A DNA stretch of 64,000 bases, from assembly GCF_030056795.1 (NCBI RefSeq), contig NZ_JASHKQ010000006.1, positions 1-64,000 on the forward strand, in the 5' to 3' direction. Source of the DNA: Rhodococcus sp. IEGM 1381. Lineage in GTDB: Bacteria; Actinomycetota; Actinomycetes; Mycobacteriales; Mycobacteriaceae. A program made the translations under genes and the position numbers. The notes beneath the pieces are model-generated. The model made no database searches. It was given only the letters and a program-made list of their open reading frames with translations, and was not told the origin of the DNA. Of this stretch, positions 1 through 7,392 are shown in pieces. Position 1 is the first letter of the stretch. Each line of letters opens with the position of its first letter.

Positions 1-2
1 GC

Positions 3-386
3 GCCCTCCCCTTCGACGAACAGGCAGGCACCATCCCCAACGAGGCCGGACGCGTTGTCGAGTCACCGCACTCGACCACTCCGGTTCCGGCCACGTACGT
101 CACGGGCTGGATCAAACGCGGACCCGTCGGCCTCATCGGACACACCAAAGGCGACGCCAACGAAACCGTCGCGAACCTGCTCGAAGACACACCGAACTTC
201 ACCGGTGCAGCCGAGCCCGATCTCGACGCCGTCACCTCGTTCCTCGAAAGCAATCAGGTCCCCTTCACCACCTGGGACGGCTGGTACCGCCTCGACGCAC
301 ACGAACGCTCACTCGGCGAACCCGAAGGCCGCGAGCGCGTGAAGGTCGTCGAGCGTGAGGACATGGTCGCAGCATCCCAGGAATAG
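3..386 (+). CDS. fprA: Ferredoxin-NADP+ reductase, C-terminal part (5' end outside window)
   Basis: The first 128 codons visible are open from the window edge and end at a TAG. They contain the FprA signature region: LPFDEQAGTIPNEAGR, then a YVTGWIKRGPVGLIGHTKGDA stretch followed by the ETVANLLED helix. Family knowledge: adrenodoxin-reductase-like FAD enzymes that pass electrons from NADPH to small ferredoxins. The N-terminal FAD and NADP Rossmann motifs lie upstream of the window. It sits beside a P450 and a [3Fe-4S] ferredoxin gene, so it may feed the same electron chain, although a dedicated ferredoxin reductase is also present nearby. Identification is firm; which ferredoxin it serves is inference. 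Confidence 0.88.
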   Translation, partial: ALPFDEQAGTIPNEAGRVVESPHSTTPVPATYVTGWIKRGPVGLIGHTKGDANETVANLLEDTPNFTGAAEPDLDAVTSFLESNQVPFTTWDGWYRLDAHERSLGEPEGRERVKVVEREDMVAASQE

Positions 387-438
387 GCGACTCAGTCGCA
401 GAAGACAACATAGAGATACAAACGAAAAGGACTCCGCA

Positions 439-1323
439 ATGACCAGCACCAGCGACATCACCACAGTCGTCACCGACCGTGCTTTCCTCGAATGCCCACG
501 CTGGCACGACGGACGGATCTGGGTATCGGACCTGTATGCCCACGAGGTACTTTCGATAGGCGATGACGGTGACGTCCGCGTAGAAGCAACTGTTCCCGGA
601 CGGCCGTCAGGCCTCGGTTGGCTGCCCGACGGCCGCCTCCTCGTCGTGTCGATGACCGATGGGCTGATCGTCAGACGCGAACCGGACGGCACCCTCGTCA
701 CCCACGCCGATGGCTCGGCGCTTGCGACCGGGAAGCTCAACGACATGGTCGTCGACGATCGCGGCCACGCTTACATCAGCACTTTCGGCTTCGAGTTCCG
801 TAGTCGCTCGTACGTCGAGTCGGCCGTATTGATCCACGTTGCCCCGAACGGCAATGCCGACATTGCGGCCGGAGATCTGTTGTTTCCCAACGGTTCCGTA
901 GTCACGAAGGACCGTAGGTTGGTAGTTGCCGAATCGATGGGCAACCGCATGACAGCATTCGACATCGCAGAAGACGGATCACTGAGCAATCGGCGCACCT
1001 GGGCGGCCTTCGGACCCGAGGTACCTCGCAGCTCGGTCAAGGACGCGATGAGCGCAGCCCAGGTTGCACCCGACGGCATCGGCCTGGACTCCGAAGGAGC
1101 CATCTGGGTGGCTGATGCACTTCATCAGCGCCTGATCCGGGTCGTCGAAGGCGGCGAGATCGTCGACGAAAGAGCCTTTCCCACAGGCGTTTTTGCATGC
1201 ATGCTCGGTGGCCAGGACGGACGCACACTGTTCGCGTGCGCCGCACCGTCGTCATCCGAGCATGCCCGGGAAAGCACTCGCGATGCGAGTCTGCTGTCGG
1301 TGCGCGTCGACATTCCCGGGTAG
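439..1323 (+). CDS. SMP-30/gluconolactonase-like hydrolase
   Basis: A 294-residue beta-propeller protein of the SMP-30/gluconolactonase/LRE family. Metal-ligand positions typical of the family are visible: Glu18 in FLECPRW, an Asn in LFPNGSVV near residue 150, and an Asp in the PDGIGLDSEGAIWVADA strand near residue 214. Members usually open lactones with a divalent metal. The ATG at 439 is chosen because AAAAGGA lies 8 bases upstream; an in-frame ATG 84 bases earlier would overlap the reductase gene and has no such site. In a region that also encodes a Baeyer-Villiger monooxygenase, a lactonase role is plausible but unproven. A strong hairpin follows the stop. Confidence 0.8.
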   Translation: MTSTSDITTVVTDRAFLECPRWHDGRIWVSDLYAHEVLSIGDDGDVRVEATVPGRPSGLGWLPDGRLLVVSMTDGLIVRREPDGTLVTHADGSALATGKLNDMVVDDRGHAYISTFGFEFRSRSYVESAVLIHVAPNGNADIAAGDLLFPNGSVVTKDRRLVVAESMGNRMTAFDIAEDGSLSNRRTWAAFGPEVPRSSVKDAMSAAQVAPDGIGLDSEGAIWVADALHQRLIRVVEGGEIVDERAFPTGVFACMLGGQDGRTLFACAAPSSSEHARESTRDASLLSVRVDIPG

Positions 1324-1337
1324 ACCCAGACCGCAGA

Positions 1338-1363
1338 AAGGGCCCCTCACGAAAGGGGCCCTT
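1338..1363. terminator. Hairpin between convergent genes
   Basis: Perfect 10-bp stem (AAGGGCCCCT paired with AGGGGCCCTT) with a 6-base loop, placed 15 bases after the SMP-30-like stop and 14 bases before the end of the convergent aldehyde dehydrogenase. It can serve both strands. There is no long T tract. Confidence 0.75.
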
Positions 1364-1376
1364 CGTACGTCTACAG

Positions 1377-2840
1377 CTAGTTGGCGAACTGGATCAATTT
1401 GGTCTCGAGGAACGAACTCAAGCCCTCGACGTTTCCTTCGCGGCCGAGCCCGGACTGCTTGTAACCGCCGAACGGCTGCGTCACGCACATGTCCCAACTG
1501 TTCACCGAGATCTGGCCGGTCCTGATGCGTCGGGCCATGCTCTCGGCCAGCGCTTCATCGTCCGCGTAAACAGCTCCCGACAGTCCGTAATCGGAATCGT
1601 TGGCGATCGCGACGGCCTCGTCGATGGTGTCGAACGGGATCACCACTACTACCGGGCCGAAGATCTCTTCCTGAGCGATCCGCATGTCATTGGTGACATC
1701 TGCGAACAGCGTCGGTTCGACGTACCACCCCTTGTCCAGTCCGGCAGGTCGGCCGCCTCCTGTGACCAGACGAGCACCTTCGGCCTTACCGACCTCGATG
1801 TAATCGAGAACGCGGGTGCGCTGGCGCTCGGCAGCCAAGGGTCCGATGACAGTGCCTTCTTCACGAGGATCGCCGACCGGAACAGATTCGAAGATCGACT
1901 TGATCGTCTCGACGATCTCGTCCTGTCGGTGACGCGGGACGACGATACGAGTGATCGCGGCGCACACCTGACCGCTGTGACCGATACCCGCGAATGCGAG
2001 AGCCGGAAACACCTTGTCGAGCGCGATGTCGTCGGCAATGATGCCTGCCGACTTTCCGCCGAGCTCGAGAGTGACCCGGGCAATTCGCTCACCGCAGATA
2101 CTCATGATCTTGCGGCCGGCAAGGGTCGATCCGGTGAAAGATATCTTGTCGACGTCCTTGTGCCGCACCAGATGTTCGCCCGTCTCACGTCCACCGGGCA
2201 GCAGACTGATAACGCCCTCGGGCAGCCCCGCGGCCTCCAGCGCTTCGGCGAGAATCATGGTGCTGACCGGCCCTTCGGGCGCAGGCTTGAGGACGACTGT
2301 GCATCCCGCAGCAAGCGCCGGGGCAATCTTCAGCGACGCGGTGGCAACAGGGCCGTTCCACGGAATGATTGTCGCGACAACGCCGATGGGCTCGCGGACG
2401 AGCGTGCCGTGACCCTCGGCCCAGGTGCGCTGCTCCTCGAACTCGAAGCGCTCGTGCAGAGTCGATGCGTCACCCCACATCTTCAGTGCGTTGTTGTGGA
2501 ACGCGACGCTTGCGCCTGCGGGAGCACCGATCTCAGCGGTAAAGGCTTCGGTCATCGCGTCGAAACGCTTCTCCACCTCCTCCTGAATACGAATCAAGTA
2601 GGGTGCCCGCTCAGCGGCCGTCATGCGGGGCCAGGGACCCTCGTCGAACGCTTTACGTGCAGCGGCAACCGCTCTGTCGATGTCGGCGGGCTGCGCGTCC
2701 GGAACGGTCGCGAGAAGCTCTTCGGTAATGGGCGAGACCACCTCGATCACCTTGTCGGAAGACGGCTCGACCCACTTACCTCCGATGAACAACTTGTCGT
2801 AGCTCTTCAATGTCGTTGCGGTAGGAACTGTAGCGGTCAT
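1377..2840 (-). CDS. Aldehyde dehydrogenase (NAD(P)+-dependent)
   Basis: A 487-residue ALDH-superfamily enzyme, normal length. Visible motifs are the substrate/NAD region IIPWNGP, SFTGSTLAGRK, the general-base Glu in VTLELGGKSAG (about residue 263), the nucleophile Cys in GHSGQVCAA (about residue 297) and EEIFGPVV near residue 390. The ATG at 2840 follows GAGGAGAC in the mRNA; the longer open frame upstream runs into the ferredoxin reductase gene. It lies 14 bases downstream of that reductase and probably shares a transcript with the P450. Likely role: oxidise an aldehyde, formed by P450 or alcohol-dehydrogenase action, to the acid. The exact substrate is unknown. Confidence 0.9.
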   Translation of the reverse strand: MTATVPTATTLKSYDKLFIGGKWVEPSSDKVIEVVSPITEELLATVPDAQPADIDRAVAAARKAFDEGPWPRMTAAERAPYLIRIQEEVEKRFDAMTEAFTAEIGAPAGASVAFHNNALKMWGDASTLHERFEFEEQRTWAEGHGTLVREPIGVVATIIPWNGPVATASLKIAPALAAGCTVVLKPAPEGPVSTMILAEALEAAGLPEGVISLLPGGRETGEHLVRHKDVDKISFTGSTLAGRKIMSICGERIARVTLELGGKSAGIIADDIALDKVFPALAFAGIGHSGQVCAAITRIVVPRHRQDEIVETIKSIFESVPVGDPREEGTVIGPLAAERQRTRVLDYIEVGKAEGARLVTGGGRPAGLDKGWYVEPTLFADVTNDMRIAQEEIFGPVVVVIPFDTIDEAVAIANDSDYGLSGAVYADDEALAESMARRIRTGQISVNSWDMCVTQPFGGYKQSGLGREGNVEGLSSFLETKLIQFAN

Positions 2841-2854
2841 CTTGTGCGTCTCCT

Positions 2855-4015
2855 CTATTGGGTGAGCGGTTGAGTAATGTCCTGCAGAGCAACGAGATCC
2901 GGCCGCAGGCCGCCGGCAATAGCAGCACGCGCCCCGATCATCAGCTTCGGGGTGTCGATGCTCAAATGAGCTGTCAGAAGCCCTGTTCCATCGAGCCAGG
3001 CGACGGCCCACTTACCGTCGTCGCCATTCCTGATCACGGGGTGATCCTCTGCTCCGTGGTGGCCGACGTACTGAAGCTTGTGCCCGAATTGATCGCTCCA
3101 GAAATATGGCACTGGATCGTGCGCTACGGGTGCGTCTCCCACCAACGTACGCGCGATGGCGTCGGGCCCCATTCTGGCATCGTCCCAATGTTCCACCAGC
3201 AGCTGATCATTGGCACGAGGTGACCATCGAACGGCGACGTCGCCGACGGCGAACACATGCGGATCGGACGTGCGTAAGTGCTCATCGACGACCACACCGC
3301 GGTCGATCTTCAGCCCCGAACCTTCGAGCCAGGCAGTGTCCGGTTTGACGCCGATTCCCGCGACGACGACATCGGCATCGATGTTTTCGCCTGAGCTCAA
3401 TTCGACCCCGGTGTCGGTGACCTTCTTCACCCCGACGCCGAGACGCAGGTCTACCCCCGACCACCAGTCGAGAAATCGGCCACCGATGTCCTCGCCCAGG
3501 GCACCGGCCAGCGGAGCCGGTCCGAATTCGACGCACGTCACCTGGGCACCTGCCGCGAGGGCGGCCGTCGCGACCTCGGCCCCGATCCAACTGGCACCGA
3601 CGAGAACCACTTTCGCACCGGGTACGAGGCAGTCGCGCAACGCACGGGAGTCGTCGACGGTCCGTACGGCGAGCTGCCGCGTCGAGCCTGGGAGCAGGAT
3701 CGGTGCTGCTCCGGTTGCGATGACGAGGAAGTCGTAGTCGACCGACCCTCCCGCGGTGTGCACCTGTTTGGCTTCGGTATCGAGACCCGTTGCAGGAGTT
3801 GATGTTCGGATGTCGACCCGCAGAGCTTCGTAGTCGGTGCGAAGCTGGGTGTTCAGCTCACCTTTCAATGCAGCTTTGGTGAGCGGGGGCCGGTCGTAGG
3901 GAAGGTGCGCTTCGGCGGCGAGAAGAACGATCTCTCCGTCGAACCCGTGTGTTCGCAACGTTTCGCACGTGCGCGCACCGGCGAGTCCGCCCCCGACCAC
4001 GACAATTGTGCTCAT
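2855..4015 (-). CDS. NADH-dependent ferredoxin reductase (rhodocoxin/putidaredoxin reductase type)
   Basis: A 386-residue FAD protein. The N-terminal GGGLAGARTCETLR dinucleotide fold, YDRPPLTK, a second GASWIGAEVA Rossmann motif near residue 145, and VFAVGDVA are classic for oxygenase-coupled ferredoxin reductases. Its ATG overlaps the TGA of the upstream P450 by one base (TGATG), so the two are translationally coupled. With the divergent ferredoxin at 5466 it completes a three-component class I P450 chain, NADH to reductase to [3Fe-4S] ferredoxin to P450. Function is confident from family and context. Confidence 0.9.
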   Translation of the reverse strand: MSTIVVVGGGLAGARTCETLRTHGFDGEIVLLAAEAHLPYDRPPLTKAALKGELNTQLRTDYEALRVDIRTSTPATGLDTEAKQVHTAGGSVDYDFLVIATGAAPILLPGSTRQLAVRTVDDSRALRDCLVPGAKVVLVGASWIGAEVATAALAAGAQVTCVEFGPAPLAGALGEDIGGRFLDWWSGVDLRLGVGVKKVTDTGVELSSGENIDADVVVAGIGVKPDTAWLEGSGLKIDRGVVVDEHLRTSDPHVFAVGDVAVRWSPRANDQLLVEHWDDARMGPDAIARTLVGDAPVAHDPVPYFWSDQFGHKLQYVGHHGAEDHPVIRNGDDGKWAVAWLDGTGLLTAHLSIDTPKLMIGARAAIAGGLRPDLVALQDITQPLTQ

Positions 4016-5292
4016 CAGTACATCGGCGCTGCGGGGGCGGTGGACGCAGCGAGTGCTTCACCGTCGGCGAGGATTTTCTTCCCCGGAGTGAAGTGGGCGG
4101 GGATCCGCTGCCAGCCCATGTTGGTCCCCTGGTGCGGGTAGCGCTCGAGCTTGTCTCGCTCGATCGTGTAGTCGGGCATGCGCTCGAGAATTTGAGACAG
4201 CAGCGATTTCGCCATCAGTCGACCGAGGTGCGAACCGGAGCATCGGTGCACTCCTATTCCGAATGCAGTGTGCCGGTTGGGCCATCGGTCGATATCGATG
4301 TCATCCGGGTTCTCGAACAGCGCTTCGTCGCGGTTAGCCGACGCCCAGGACAGCAACACTCGGTCGCCCTTCTTCATCGGGCATCCCTTGAACTCCACAT
4401 CGTCGGTGACGGTTCGAGCGAGAGCCTGAGTCGGCGAGAAGAAACGCAGGAATTCTTCGACCGCGTGGTCCATCAGTGACGGATCATCGATCAACCGCTG
4501 ACGGACATCGGTGTGATCGGCCAACCACACCAGGGTCTGGCTGACCAGAGATGCGGTAGTGCCCGTTCCGCCCGCAACCAGCAGTTCCACCATCGCGAAC
4601 ACCTCGAAGTCGTCGAGTACTCGCCCGTCTACCTCCTGCTGGACGAGGTAACTGATGACGTCGTCGGTGGGGTTCTCGCGCCGATCCGCGATGACCGAGC
4701 GCATCTTGGCCGACAGATAGGGGAAGTCGACCTTCATCGCATGCTCGTAATGGGGGGTCCCGGGTACACCCGCGAGAGCCTCATGGTGCGCGGCGGCGTA
4801 CGTCTTCCAGTCCTCGATACCGAGCCCGAGCCAGTCGACGGTGACGATCGCAGGTACGCCGATCACCGAAGTGAAGTCGCACTCCCCCGCTTCGATCACA
4901 CTGTCGATGAAGGCCGTGGTGTGATGCTCGACGAGATCTTTCATCTTCTCGACAGCTGCAGGCGAGGTGATCGGGTTGACGATCTTCCGATACTTACGGA
5001 ACTCCGGCGGATCGAGCTCGATCGGGATGTGAAAGTGCATGGGAGTCTTGGGAATGACGACCGACAAGCCCTCTCCGCCGTACTCGTTGCGCGCCGAGGA
5101 AAACGTGTCGTCGTCACGAGATGCATCGAAGACTGCGTCGTAATCGGAGAGCACCCAGTATCCGCCGTGCGCTTCGGACCAGCCTCGCTTCTCGGCGTTT
5201 CTGAGCTTCCGATAGGAGCCGACGGGGTCCGCGGAGTGTTCCTGTGAGTTGTGGTCGAAGTGAATGACCGGGCAACGGCCGCTTTCCGTCAT
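4015..5292 (-). CDS. Cytochrome P450 (bacterial class I)
   Basis: A 425-residue soluble P450. The heme loop FGIGVHRCSGSHLGR supplies the Cys ligand near residue 370. The I helix reads VAGGTGTTAS, so the usual acidic residue of the (A/G)Gx(D/E)T motif is Gly while the Thr is kept. The start at 5292 is supported by GGAGGA nine bases upstream; a frame-open extension of 12 codons lacks a site. It is the first gene of a leftward block with ferredoxin reductase and aldehyde dehydrogenase and is divergent from its probable ferredoxin. It presumably hydroxylates the substrate of the catabolic region; CYP family and substrate cannot be set by eye. Confidence 0.92.
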   Translation of the reverse strand: MTESGRCPVIHFDHNSQEHSADPVGSYRKLRNAEKRGWSEAHGGYWVLSDYDAVFDASRDDDTFSSARNEYGGEGLSVVIPKTPMHFHIPIELDPPEFRKYRKIVNPITSPAAVEKMKDLVEHHTTAFIDSVIEAGECDFTSVIGVPAIVTVDWLGLGIEDWKTYAAAHHEALAGVPGTPHYEHAMKVDFPYLSAKMRSVIADRRENPTDDVISYLVQQEVDGRVLDDFEVFAMVELLVAGGTGTTASLVSQTLVWLADHTDVRQRLIDDPSLMDHAVEEFLRFFSPTQALARTVTDDVEFKGCPMKKGDRVLLSWASANRDEALFENPDDIDIDRWPNRHTAFGIGVHRCSGSHLGRLMAKSLLSQILERMPDYTIERDKLERYPHQGTNMGWQRIPAHFTPGKKILADGEALAASTAPAAPMY

Positions 5293-5351
5293 GTCTTTCA
5301 GTCCTCCTACAGGCGAAATCTGGCGCAACCATTTCGAGCGATGTCCTGATA

Positions 5352-5390
5352 ATGGTTATACTAGATTCACCTGTTGTCAACATCACAACA
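5352..5390. promoter_or_regulatory. Divergent P450/ferredoxin promoter with AT-rich element and CRP-like dyad
   Basis: The 173-base divergent gap holds ATGGTTATACTAGATT (5352-5367), one member of the ATGATTAT-type element repeated across the region, with TATACT able to act as a -10. Beside it, TGTTGT and ACAACA (5372-5390) form a dyad; the same stretch reads TGTTG-N6-TCACA, an imperfect match to the CRP/GlxR site TGTGA-N6-TCACA. Confidence 0.5.
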
Positions 5391-5465
5391 ATGGCAACAT
5401 AGGTACGTGGTCACTGAGGTGGCCAGAATCGAGCAGAGCCTCGAACAGTTTCCGAAGGAGGAATC

Positions 5466-5657
5466 GTGAACGTATCGGTCGACGCGAACCAGTGCCAGGG
5501 CCACGGACTGTGCCAGATGACATCGCCCCAGGTCTTCGCCTTGCGTGATGAGGACGGGCACGCGTATGTGCTGCCCGAGGGACAAGAGCCGAACCATCTC
5601 GGCGAGGCCAGAGCAGGCGCGGACAGCTGCCCGGAGCGCGCGATTTCGGTCGAGTAG
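5466..5657 (+). CDS. [3Fe-4S] ferredoxin, P450 electron donor
   Basis: A 63-residue ferredoxin. Cluster ligands are visible as C10 and C16 in CQGHGLC and C55 in the CP motif DSCPERA. His13 occupies the position where a fourth cysteine would sit in a [4Fe-4S] protein, the usual pattern of actinobacterial P450-partner [3Fe-4S] ferredoxins. GAAGGAGG lies just upstream of the GTG-AACG start at 5466. It is transcribed away from the P450 and ferredoxin reductase from a shared gap, and ends at a strong two-way hairpin. Confidence 0.92.
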   Translation: MNVSVDANQCQGHGLCQMTSPQVFALRDEDGHAYVLPEGQEPNHLGEARAGADSCPERAISVE

Positions 5658-5672
5658 CGCGGCTCCGCCGCT

Positions 5673-5714
5673 CGTGAGTGGAAATGCGCATCAGGGGTCG
5701 CATTTCCACTCACG
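5673..5714. terminator. Strong bidirectional hairpin
   Basis: Perfect 16-bp arms (5673-5688 and 5699-5714, CGTGAGTGGAAATGCG and its complement) with a 10-base loop, between the ends of the convergent ferredoxin and GntR genes. Confidence 0.85.
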
Positions 5715-5724
5715 CGCGGAGTAG

Positions 5725-6462
5725 CTACAGCGCGCGGTCCCACTGAATGACCGAGCTCATCACGCCCGGAAATTTTCGCTCGGCGTAACGCACGTACTCG
5801 TTGATGTGCTGCGCCATCCGCTCCTGCGAAAGTTCGGGATCGCGTACGAGGAGAGAGTCGTAGATCGATTGATGCGCAGTCAGGATCGCAGCGCGACGCG
5901 GTGCCGGGTAGTCGATGCCGATAATCGTGCCGTCCATGATGCCCAGCAGCGAGTCGACCAAATACCCGAACAGCGGGTTGCCCGAGGACCAGGCGATGAT
6001 GTCGTGGAACTGCTTGTTCGCCTCGAGGAAGATGTACTGGTCGTCCAGGGAACCACGCATCGTCTCGATAGTGCCGTTCAGTTCGACGAGGGATTCGTCG
6101 GAGATCCGCTCGGCAGCAAGCCTGCTGATCATCGGCTCCATCGCAACACGAGCCTCGGCGATCGCTTTGAACGGCGCATTCTTGAGCTGCATCAGGAGGA
6201 TGACCGTGCTCGCCAGATGCTGGGCATCGGGATCGAGCAGGACCGGGCCGCCCTTGGGGCCCGGCTTGAGCGCGATGACACCCTGAAATTCGAGAAGTCG
6301 AAGCGCTTCGCGGAGCGTGCCGCGGCCGATCTGATACTTCTCCAGCATCGCCTTCTCCGGAGGGAGAAGGTTGCCGACAGTGAGGCCTTGCCGCAAGGTG
6401 TCACGGATAATCTGCTGCGCGATCACCATCGCCGCCTTCGGGGCACGATTCGTCACGGTCAT
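5725..6462 (-). CDS. GntR-family (FadR-type) transcriptional regulator
   Basis: A 245-residue regulator. The N-terminal winged helix (residues about 10-75) shows LLPPEKAMLEKYQIGRGTLR and the LEFQGVIALKPGPKGG wing. The all-helical C-terminal part (EARVAMEPMISRLAAE onward) is the FCD effector domain of the FadR subfamily, which usually senses an organic or acyl-CoA acid. ATG 6462 follows GGAGGA. It is divergent from the crotonase gene across a gap that holds an ATGATTATAACAATAG element and a CCTCGA/TCGAGG dyad. As the only specific regulator inside the catabolic region, it is the best candidate to control it; this is inference. Confidence 0.9.
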   Translation of the reverse strand: MTVTNRAPKAAMVIAQQIIRDTLRQGLTVGNLLPPEKAMLEKYQIGRGTLREALRLLEFQGVIALKPGPKGGPVLLDPDAQHLASTVILLMQLKNAPFKAIAEARVAMEPMISRLAAERISDESLVELNGTIETMRGSLDDQYIFLEANKQFHDIIAWSSGNPLFGYLVDSLLGIMDGTIIGIDYPAPRRAAILTAHQSIYDSLLVRDPELSQERMAQHINEYVRYAERKFPGVMSSVIQWDRAL

Positions 6463-6511
6463 GGTGCAGTCCTCCCAGCTGAACACGGACTCGTCCTGCG
6501 GTCCGCAATCC

Positions 6512-6562
6512 CCTCGAATATCGAGGCGAATGATTATAACAATAGAGTCTGAGCTGAGCTCA
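6512..6562. promoter_or_regulatory. GntR/crotonase divergent operator region
   Basis: Three ordered signals lie together: dyad CCTCGA-ATA-TCGAGG (6512-6526), the repeated AT-rich element ATGATTATAACAATAG (6530-6545), and dyad TGAGC-TGA-GCTCA (6550-6562). Their position next to a gntR gene suits autoregulation. Confidence 0.5.
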
Positions 6563-6627
6563 ACTGCCGAATTCGATATCCCCTCTGGACATTTTTTCAA
6601 CCCGACGTCTCACGAGAAGGAAATCCC

Positions 6628-7392
6628 ATGCCCGACGTAATCATCGAAAGTACACCGGCGACCCTGTGGATCAGGCTCAACAGGCCTGAACGACGGAACG
6701 CGTTCGATCCCGAGATGTCTGCGGCAGTAGCCGATGCACTCGACGACGCATCGGCGTACCGATCTGTCGTGATCACCGGATCAGAGGGCAGTTTCTGCGC
6801 GGGCGGGTCGTTGGCCAAGCTCAGCGAGCCGTCACCGAAGGAGATGCGCCGGCTCTATCGCGGCTCGCTGAGGTTGTTCGACTCCATCCGCAATTGCCCC
6901 CGGCCCGTCATCGCTGCCGTCAACGGGGCAGCGGCAGGTGGAGGAAACGAGCTGGTCGTGGCATGCGATCTTGCCGTCGCAGCGCGATCCGCCACGTTCG
7001 GACAAACCGGCCCGAGAGTCGGCAGCGCACCGGTCACGGGAGCCACCAATGTAATGGGCGTGCAGATCGGGGAGAAGCGAGCCAAGGAAATGGCCATGCT
7101 GTGCCGTCGATATTCGGCTCAACAGGCCTTGGATCTCGGTCTGATCAACGAGGTTGTCGACGACGACAAGCTCGAAGAGACGGTGCAGTCGTGGTGCGAC
7201 GAGATCTCCGCGCTCAGCCCGCGATACCTCGAGATCACCAAGACGAGTTCGAACCTGTGGTGGAACGCCGCGCGGGACTCGTTCTCGTCGGGACTCGGTA
7301 TGTTGAATCAGGCGGTGGGCAGCCCGGACATGATCGAGGGTGCGACGGCCTTCCTCGAAAAAAGAAGAGCCGTCTTCCCCGATCCTCAGTGA
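6628..7392 (+). CDS. Crotonase-fold enzyme resembling BadI/MenB (ring hydrolase or naphthoyl-CoA synthase type)
   Basis: A 254-residue enoyl-CoA hydratase/isomerase family protein. The oxyanion region is FCAGGS (about residue 55) and NGAAAGGGNELVVACDL (about residue 100). GPRVGSAPVTGATN, RAKEMAMLCRRYSAQQAL and the C-terminal EGATAFLEKRRAVF resemble MenB and BadI (2-ketocyclohexanecarboxyl-CoA hydrolase) more than ordinary hydratases, whose Glu pair is not evident here. GAGAAGGAA precedes the ATG. If BadI-like, it would open an alicyclic beta-keto acyl-CoA ring by a retro-Dieckmann reaction. It stands alone, divergent from gntR and convergent with a binding-protein gene. Confidence 0.82.
   Translation: MPDVIIESTPATLWIRLNRPERRNAFDPEMSAAVADALDDASAYRSVVITGSEGSFCAGGSLAKLSEPSPKEMRRLYRGSLRLFDSIRNCPRPVIAAVNGAAAGGGNELVVACDLAVAARSATFGQTGPRVGSAPVTGATNVMGVQIGEKRAKEMAMLCRRYSAQQALDLGLINEVVDDDKLEETVQSWCDEISALSPRYLEITKTSSNLWWNAARDSFSSGLGMLNQAVGSPDMIEGATAFLEKRRAVFPDPQ

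Noticed and set aside
1197..2873. A 558-codon open frame on the plus strand
   Set aside because: Antisense to the aldehyde dehydrogenase and overlapping the lactonase-like gene; low-complexity Arg/Asp-rich product, no ribosome site.
5684..5690. AATGCGCAT inside the 5673 hairpin as another copy of the binding-protein promoter 12-mer
   Set aside because: Only the ATGCGCAT part is shared and it is fixed by the stem; the gene-distal position does not fit a promoter.
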